A stretch of DNA of 64,000 bases from Phragmites australis (Eukaryota; Streptophyta; Magnoliopsida; Poales; Poaceae), in NCBI RefSeq assembly GCF_958298935.1, contig NC_084927.1, positions 34,786,501-34,850,500 of the forward strand, given 5' to 3'. Of the stretch, positions 58,805 to 64,000 are shown piece after piece. Every line of letters begins with the position of its first letter. Within the stretch, counting starts at the first letter, position 1. The notes below the pieces were generated by a model. The model was given only the letters and a program-made list of their open reading frames with translations, did not search any database and was not told the DNA's origin. Both the position numbers and the translations under genes were made by a program.

Positions 58805-59925
58805 ATAGTCAACTCTAACAGCTACTTAAAATTCTGTATCTAAAATACTATTACAGTATCATCTATTATTATTATAACATCTCTCTTTTCATTCATCTCC
58901 AACAGATACTCCTATATTCTATCCTCTATCTCCTCTCTCGTATATTAAATTAGTTTTTTTGAACCGTTTCCTTCACTCCGCCCCTCACCATCTCCTCTTC
59001 GTTCACTCCACCCCCTCCCCTAGCTCCTTCCCTCCGCCACTGCGCCCTCACTGTCCTCCATCCGCCGCACCCCCTCTCTCCCTCCCATCATCTCCACATA
59101 GTAGAGCACAGCACCGGAACAGAGAAGAGCAGAGAGCTGCCGGCTAAAATCCAGCACCGCCGCCCAAATCCCTAAGCCCAAGTCCAAATCCGACGGGCTC
59201 GAGCACTCATGAGCTAGGAGAGACGTCGTCGCCCGCTTCTCCTCCCTTTCCCGGGGTGAATCCACCATTTTTCCCACCGAGCTGAGCCCTTTGGCACCTT
59301 TTTCCCCATCTCCAGCGCGAAGCTCCTCAAATTCACCGAGTCACCGGTGAAAGCTCCTCCACCGTTCCGTCCAATGCCTCGGTGAGTTTCCTCGCTGCGC
59401 GTTGAGGTTCGCCGACCGTCCTCCTCCCTTCCCTCGGCCACCTCCTACTTGCACATCGGCGATCAAACGCCGCCGCCGCCACACACTGTCGTTGGATGCC
59501 ATCTAGTCATTAGCGCTGGCTAGAGAGCCCTCAATCGAGTTCCCCCTCACGTGCTAGATCTTCTACCACTAACCCCGAGGTGGACCCCGACCGGAATCGC
59601 CGGTGAGGACGACTCCGGTGAGCTCACATCGTGCCCGTCACCAAGAGTCACGGGGGCTCAATCCACTTCGTTCACTCCGCCTCTGCCATGCCGATTAAGC
59701 AAACTCACGAGAGCACGGAGTCGTTGCCGAGTAGGCCACCGCACAGTGTTATGGCCGAGCATTTCCTCCAGCAAATATACCACTCCTCTCTCCTCTCCGA
59801 GTTTTGGCCGCATCACTGTATCACTCAAACCGTCTTCGCTGAAGAGCGTTTGCAAGCCGTGAGGAGTCCGTATCCGTACTGTAGCATTAGATATGGACTT
59901 CGCTGCAGTTGGCCTCAGTAAAGAA
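58805..59925. mobile_element. Possible transposon-borne GC-rich segment
   Basis: The left 150 bases (AACTCTAACAGCTACTT..., ACTATTACAGTATCATCTATTATTATTA) match the AT-rich body of the MITE at 2525-2858, and GTAGCATTAGATATGGA near 59880 resembles GTAGCACTAGATCCGCA at 2741. Between them lies about 0.9 kb of GC- and CT-rich sequence with exon-like composition. This layout would fit a Pack-type element that picked up foreign sequence. The right terminus and target duplication were not found. Confidence 0.35.
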
Positions 59926-61318
59926 TTCAGGGACAAGATTTGCCGACCTCTCACATCAAGACTGCACTTTTATGTTCAAAGAAATACAAGGGCTGGCTGC
60001 ATTGTTTTTCCAAGTTCAACCAAGGCGTGATTTGACCAATCAGAAGCAAATAAACAGGCACACCAATCACACCCAAGCGGAGTCTTGATCGGATTATGAT
60101 CCCACTGTTCAAACGTTCAGTAGAAAAGGAAAAACTGAGGTCAATCTGGGCGAGGAGGCAGGGAAGGAAGCATCGGCGAAGCTTCCTGGCAAGAACAAAA
60201 CCTTGCCCTGCAAATTCTTAAGTTCCTGATAAACCTGCAGCATGTGGCCTCTGCATCGCTTGTCAGATACAAACATTAGATTAACACATAAACAACGGGA
60301 ATATAGGGTGCAGAATTGTTAATGTCTATGTTCCTGCTAAAATAATGGCAATGATTCAGACAAAGCATAAGTTGACAAGCATAGGAAAATGTGCATGCTG
60401 ACAATGCCAATGATTCAGAACGTTGGATAGGTGCCCACTGTCAGCAGTTCACAGTGCTAAACAAAACGCAGTGTGTAATTTCGTGAAAAAGCACCAAAAA
60501 ACAATACAAAAACATCAAGCGTTTCATTTGAGGCTTTGGCAAATTTGTGAAAATCTACACCACGTAGCTAGTAAATATTACCATGTTTGACGGACCAAAA
60601 CCATTATTTAAAGAAAACTGAATTCCTGATTGATCCTGAACCGCGAGAGTGGCACAAGCTCAAAATTTTATGATACGGTGCTTGACAATATGAAATATCA
60701 TGAAGTCAAAAGTAAAATCGTGATTTTTACCAATATCTGAGAGTACCTGTTTTAACTTTCTAAAGCATATGCAAGAATCTCTGAAAATTCAGAAGACATC
60801 TGTGTAGTTACTGTAGTGTAGTAAGTAGTTATACTTGTTTCAGCTTGACAATGAAAATGGCACAATCTGACGTCTTAACACTAATATTGAAAATTGCGAA
60901 CCTATCCTTCAGAAAGATGCAGTACAATACAAGATTTTCTTATTAAAGGCCACAAAATCACAAAAGACATCCAGTAAGAATCTAGGACACTGAAAACTTT
61001 TGAAGTATTCTGAAACAGTGACAAACACAGAAGATTATTCCTGTCATAATGTCATGTAGTTTGCAAATGGACGAAGAGCAGTGAGAAAGATACAAAAACA
61101 TATGCAATCAAGGCGCAAAATGGATAATGCGAAGAGTTTTTCCACCATTGACAATTGCGTACAAATAAGAATTGCATTGGATAACCGTATGAAATCAAAT
61201 ATCTGACTGTGCCAATGTTGAGAAAACCTAGCTTCGATGGAATTAGAAAAGGAACTTCCAACAAAGGAAATATCAATGCATGGCCATGATAAACTATAAT
61301 GTTTAGAAGGGTCCTAAT
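59926..61318. other. Spacer and 3' UTR of the F-box/WD40 gene
   Basis: AT-rich, no open frame of note. The last few hundred bases are the presumed 3' UTR of the minus-strand gene ending at 61319. Confidence 0.5.
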
Positions 61319-63013
61319 CTAAGACTTGGCCTTCTCGTTAATGGCATGCTTGCTGTGCCAAGTGACACTCTTATCACCCTTCAGTTGGTTCCTTTTCATG
61401 GCTATTGAGCACTGGTCAGACCTTCTACCATTTGCATTCATCTCAACTTGTGCCTTCTTCCGCCTCATGCGGTTCTCCTGCCTCAAACTCTTTAGAGCCT
61501 GTGCCCTCTTCTCAATCTCCAGCGCTTCTGAAAAGTTCCAGACCTTGACAGAACCATCCTCACCCCCACATACAATCCTATCTGCACCAATGGCAATGGA
61601 GAAAAGTTCACATCTACAGCCATGAAGCATCCTCTGTGGAGGCTTTATGGCACTTGCATCAAAGCTCTTAACGTTAAATGGGTGCTTTGATGAGTTTTGG
61701 GGGGTCAGAAGTTTCCTCAAATCAATTAATGCAATCCTGCCATCACTAGAGGCTGAGACAAGCCATGGATACTCAAAAGCGAGAGAATGAACAGGGCCTG
61801 AGTGTGGCACCCAAGTTGCTGATGGCTTAATGTCCTCATCATCAGAGACATCAGAAACCTTGAACAAGCGAACTGCCCCATCCTCTCCTCCAGTAAACAA
61901 CACACCTGGCAGGTGAGTCCGAGCTAAAGAATACGCATTACCAACATGGGCATTGGAAACTATGCTTGTCAACTCGCCGTTCCTGATATCCCACACATAT
62001 GCATCCCTGCCAGCTGTACTGGCAACAGTATTTCCATGAGGTGCGAGAGCCCAAACCCAGTCTGCATGCATGAACTTTTGTACACACTCCATCTGGGTTC
62101 TGTCCCAAACACGAACAGTCATGTCCCAGGAACCACTGTAAATCCTCAGTGAATCCAACGCAAGACAAGTCACAGGACCTTCATGTCCCCAAAGGCAAAA
62201 CTCAGAATCCTGGTAAGTACCACTTCCAGAAATCTGAAAAAGAAAAGGATTCCCTTCAACGGCCCTCCAACACTGAATGAAGGCATTGGTTCCTCCAGTC
62301 ACCAAAAGCCTATTGTCAGCTGCAATTGCCCGTATGGTGCAACCGAGCGGGCGGGACGTATCAATCAAGAGCCCTTCCTCCATGTTCCACATCCGAATCA
62401 CAGAATCACGACCACCGGTGAAAATCAGATTTGTTGATGCCAGAAGGAAAACAGCGCGTACATCTTCACTGTGGCCACAGAGAACATCCGCATCGAATTT
62501 TCCCATGAATGATTTACTTTGAAACTCCCGCTCCACGAAAAATGTTCTCCAGGATTTCCCATCTGGGGGTCCACCTAGAACCGAGGGTCCATTCAGGGTG
62601 ATGGGAAGATTTGGAAGCCCCCACCTTTCACAGTAGAACTTCTTCCATCCCTGGTGATCTGTGGCTAAGGAATGCAAAAGGGTGGAGACACAAGATACAA
62701 TGCCAAGCTCCTTCGCATCGAGGTGTTCAAGGACCTCACAGACCAATGCAGCTGGCAAATCAGTGAAGGACCTAATGCCACAGATTGAAGCAATTGCCTC
62801 ATCACTCGTTCCATCATCTTGCTTTGGATCAGAATCACCTGGAATTGATCCATAACTGGACTTCTGGTAGTTTAATCTGTTGAGGCTCTTCCAATTTTTA
62901 GCCTTTCCGCAGTGAGTTAAAGGATTTTCCTGGATGAGAGTGCCTTGAGTGCAAATCCTGGAATAGTTCTCAGGTGAAGAAACTCCTCCTTCCTTGTTGC
63001 AATCAAAGGCCAT
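61319..63013 (-). CDS. F-box/WD40 protein, FBX2 (At5g21040) type
   Basis: A 564-residue protein with an F-box at about 82-125 (FTDLPAALVCEVLEHLDAKE, then CVSTLLHSLATD) and WD40 repeats over about 175-495 (LIFTGGRDSVIRMWN, LVTGGTNAFIQCW, IYSGSWDMTVRVWD, STAGRDAYVWDIR, LFTGGEDGAVRLF, VSASSDGRIALIDLR, VCGGEDGSVKVWN). The C terminus is basic and probably helical (498-520). It fits an SCF ubiquitin-ligase receptor. Arabidopsis FBX2 is linked to phosphate-starvation responses; that role here is inference. The coding region has no intron. Just upstream, acceptor TTTCAG|GT before 63077 and donor CCAG|GTAAGC at 63961/63960 define an 883-base leader intron; the first leader exon runs to the window edge. 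Confidence 0.9.
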   Translation of the reverse strand: MAFDCNKEGGVSSPENYSRICTQGTLIQENPLTHCGKAKNWKSLNRLNYQKSSYGSIPGDSDPKQDDGTSDEAIASICGIRSFTDLPAALVCEVLEHLDAKELGIVSCVSTLLHSLATDHQGWKKFYCERWGLPNLPITLNGPSVLGGPPDGKSWRTFFVEREFQSKSFMGKFDADVLCGHSEDVRAVFLLASTNLIFTGGRDSVIRMWNMEEGLLIDTSRPLGCTIRAIAADNRLLVTGGTNAFIQCWRAVEGNPFLFQISGSGTYQDSEFCLWGHEGPVTCLALDSLRIYSGSWDMTVRVWDRTQMECVQKFMHADWVWALAPHGNTVASTAGRDAYVWDIRNGELTSIVSNAHVGNAYSLARTHLPGVLFTGGEDGAVRLFKVSDVSDDEDIKPSATWVPHSGPVHSLAFEYPWLVSASSDGRIALIDLRKLLTPQNSSKHPFNVKSFDASAIKPPQRMLHGCRCELFSIAIGADRIVCGGEDGSVKVWNFSEALEIEKRAQALKSLRQENRMRRKKAQVEMNANGRRSDQCSIAMKRNQLKGDKSVTWHSKHAINEKAKS

Positions 63014-64000
63014 AAAACTGTGAAATCCTACCTAGAGACGAATTCCCCTCGATCCAGGCAAATCAGAACACAAGTACCTGAAATTTCATAGTCTTTTTTG
63101 CTCAAACTGCATCCAAAATACATACATTCAAATAAGCATACTTGGGATAAAAAAAAAATCAATGGTCAACTCTCCATCACAAATCAAATGCAACGCACTA
63201 GTTATTAACTATATATATGTTGAATCTGGAGAACAACTCCAATTCACTTATAAACGTAAAAACAGAAGTTGAAAAAGGAGCAACTTTGATTAACACCGAC
63301 AAAGATAAAACTTGGTTCCCAATTTGTAATCTGATTTTATTTCGAAGTTAAAGCTTCTAATAAGCTTGTGGGTTCATGACAGATTGCCAGCCCAAGTTGA
63401 TGAAGAAGGGTGAAGCACTAAGCTCTACTTTCGCATGAGGCCATATAGATCATAAACTGAATAAAAAGAGGCAGTTATGGGTATAAGTTTCAACTCTGGC
63501 ACTAATTAGGTCAAAGCATCATCCACAGTTTTGCCAAGCCAGAAGCTTCGTACCGTATAATTCATCCACTAAATCTGTGATTTGACGAGCGACTATGCCT
63601 ACCAACGATTCGACCTATCAACAAGACTAACTACACAACCTAGCCTACCACCAAAAGATACAGATCTAGCGCTTCCACGCCCGAATACTCGCCCCGAATC
63701 CACTAACCAAGCCCCTAATCCGCACCCAAATCCACACCAAACCTGGCAGAGTTGCCGCAAAGCGCAGAATAACTTGCAATACCATCAAACAGACCCGAAA
63801 AATTCCGCGAAAAACATGCCGCCTCTGCTCCCACCAGTTACACGAATTCCCCCTTAGACAATCACCAGTTTCTACCAGAACAGGCTGAAACAACGCACCA
63901 CCAGCCAGGACAAAACTGCGATTGAGATTGACAAGGAGCAAAAGATTGCGCGCCGCTTACCTGGAGCTGGCCTCCGATCTCGAATCCGGCCGGAGACTTT
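63014..64000 (-). promoter_or_regulatory. 5' leader and leader intron of the F-box/WD40 gene
   Basis: Leader exon 63014-63077, intron 63078-63960, and an upstream leader exon from 63961 to beyond the window. The 91-codon frames on both strands at 63582-63941 fall in the intron and are not supported. The core promoter is outside the window. Confidence 0.5.

Overview
The window looks like nuclear DNA of a grass (Poaceae), probably a panicoid or other PACMAD species. It carries intron-containing plant gene families (NAC factor, CrRLK1L receptor kinase, F-box/kelch, F-box/WD40, DUF1645, SART1). GC-rich first exons sit next to AT-rich introns and spacers. The transposon families are those typical of grass genomes: hAT, CACTA, Tourist-like MITEs, and a TGTCGG...CCGACA solo LTR. 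Species cannot be fixed from the sequence alone.

Seven genes are supported. The first 29 kb are gene-poor and transposon-rich. They hold a single-exon DUF1645 gene (minus, 7.2-8.2 kb) and a three-exon NAC21/22-type transcription factor (plus, 22.7-25.2 kb). From 29 kb on, conserved housekeeping and signalling genes are spaced a few kb apart: the splicing factor SART1/DOT2 (plus, 12 coding exons, 29.8-34.7 kb), an F-box/kelch protein (plus, 41.5-42.9 kb), a CRPK1-like cytoplasmic receptor kinase (minus, 44.7-46.3 kb) with an apparent one-base frameshift in its N-lobe, a HERK2-like malectin receptor kinase (minus, 54.4-56.9 kb), and an FBX2-like F-box/WD40 protein (minus, 61.3-63.0 kb). At least five have spliced 5' leaders by inspection.

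Mobile DNA could be delimited at base level in three cases, each with a target-site duplication: a 972-bp non-autonomous hAT (8-bp TSD), a 1752-bp CACTA element (3-bp TSD), and a 1355-bp solo LTR (5-bp TSD) carrying an internal four-copy array. Tourist-like MITEs, a candidate tRNA-derived SINE and a truncated tRNA-Val(AAC) inside a NAC intron were also seen. Several local duplications are present: 17/19 kb, SART1 intron 1, the NAC 3' flank, 49/51 kb and 49.7-50.0 kb.

The genes do not form an operon or pathway. They are independent transcription units, and nothing here amounts to a new multigene system. The best leads are the kinase frameshift, the duplicated splice donor in the SART1 leader, the tRNA remnant in the NAC intron and the precisely bounded transposons.
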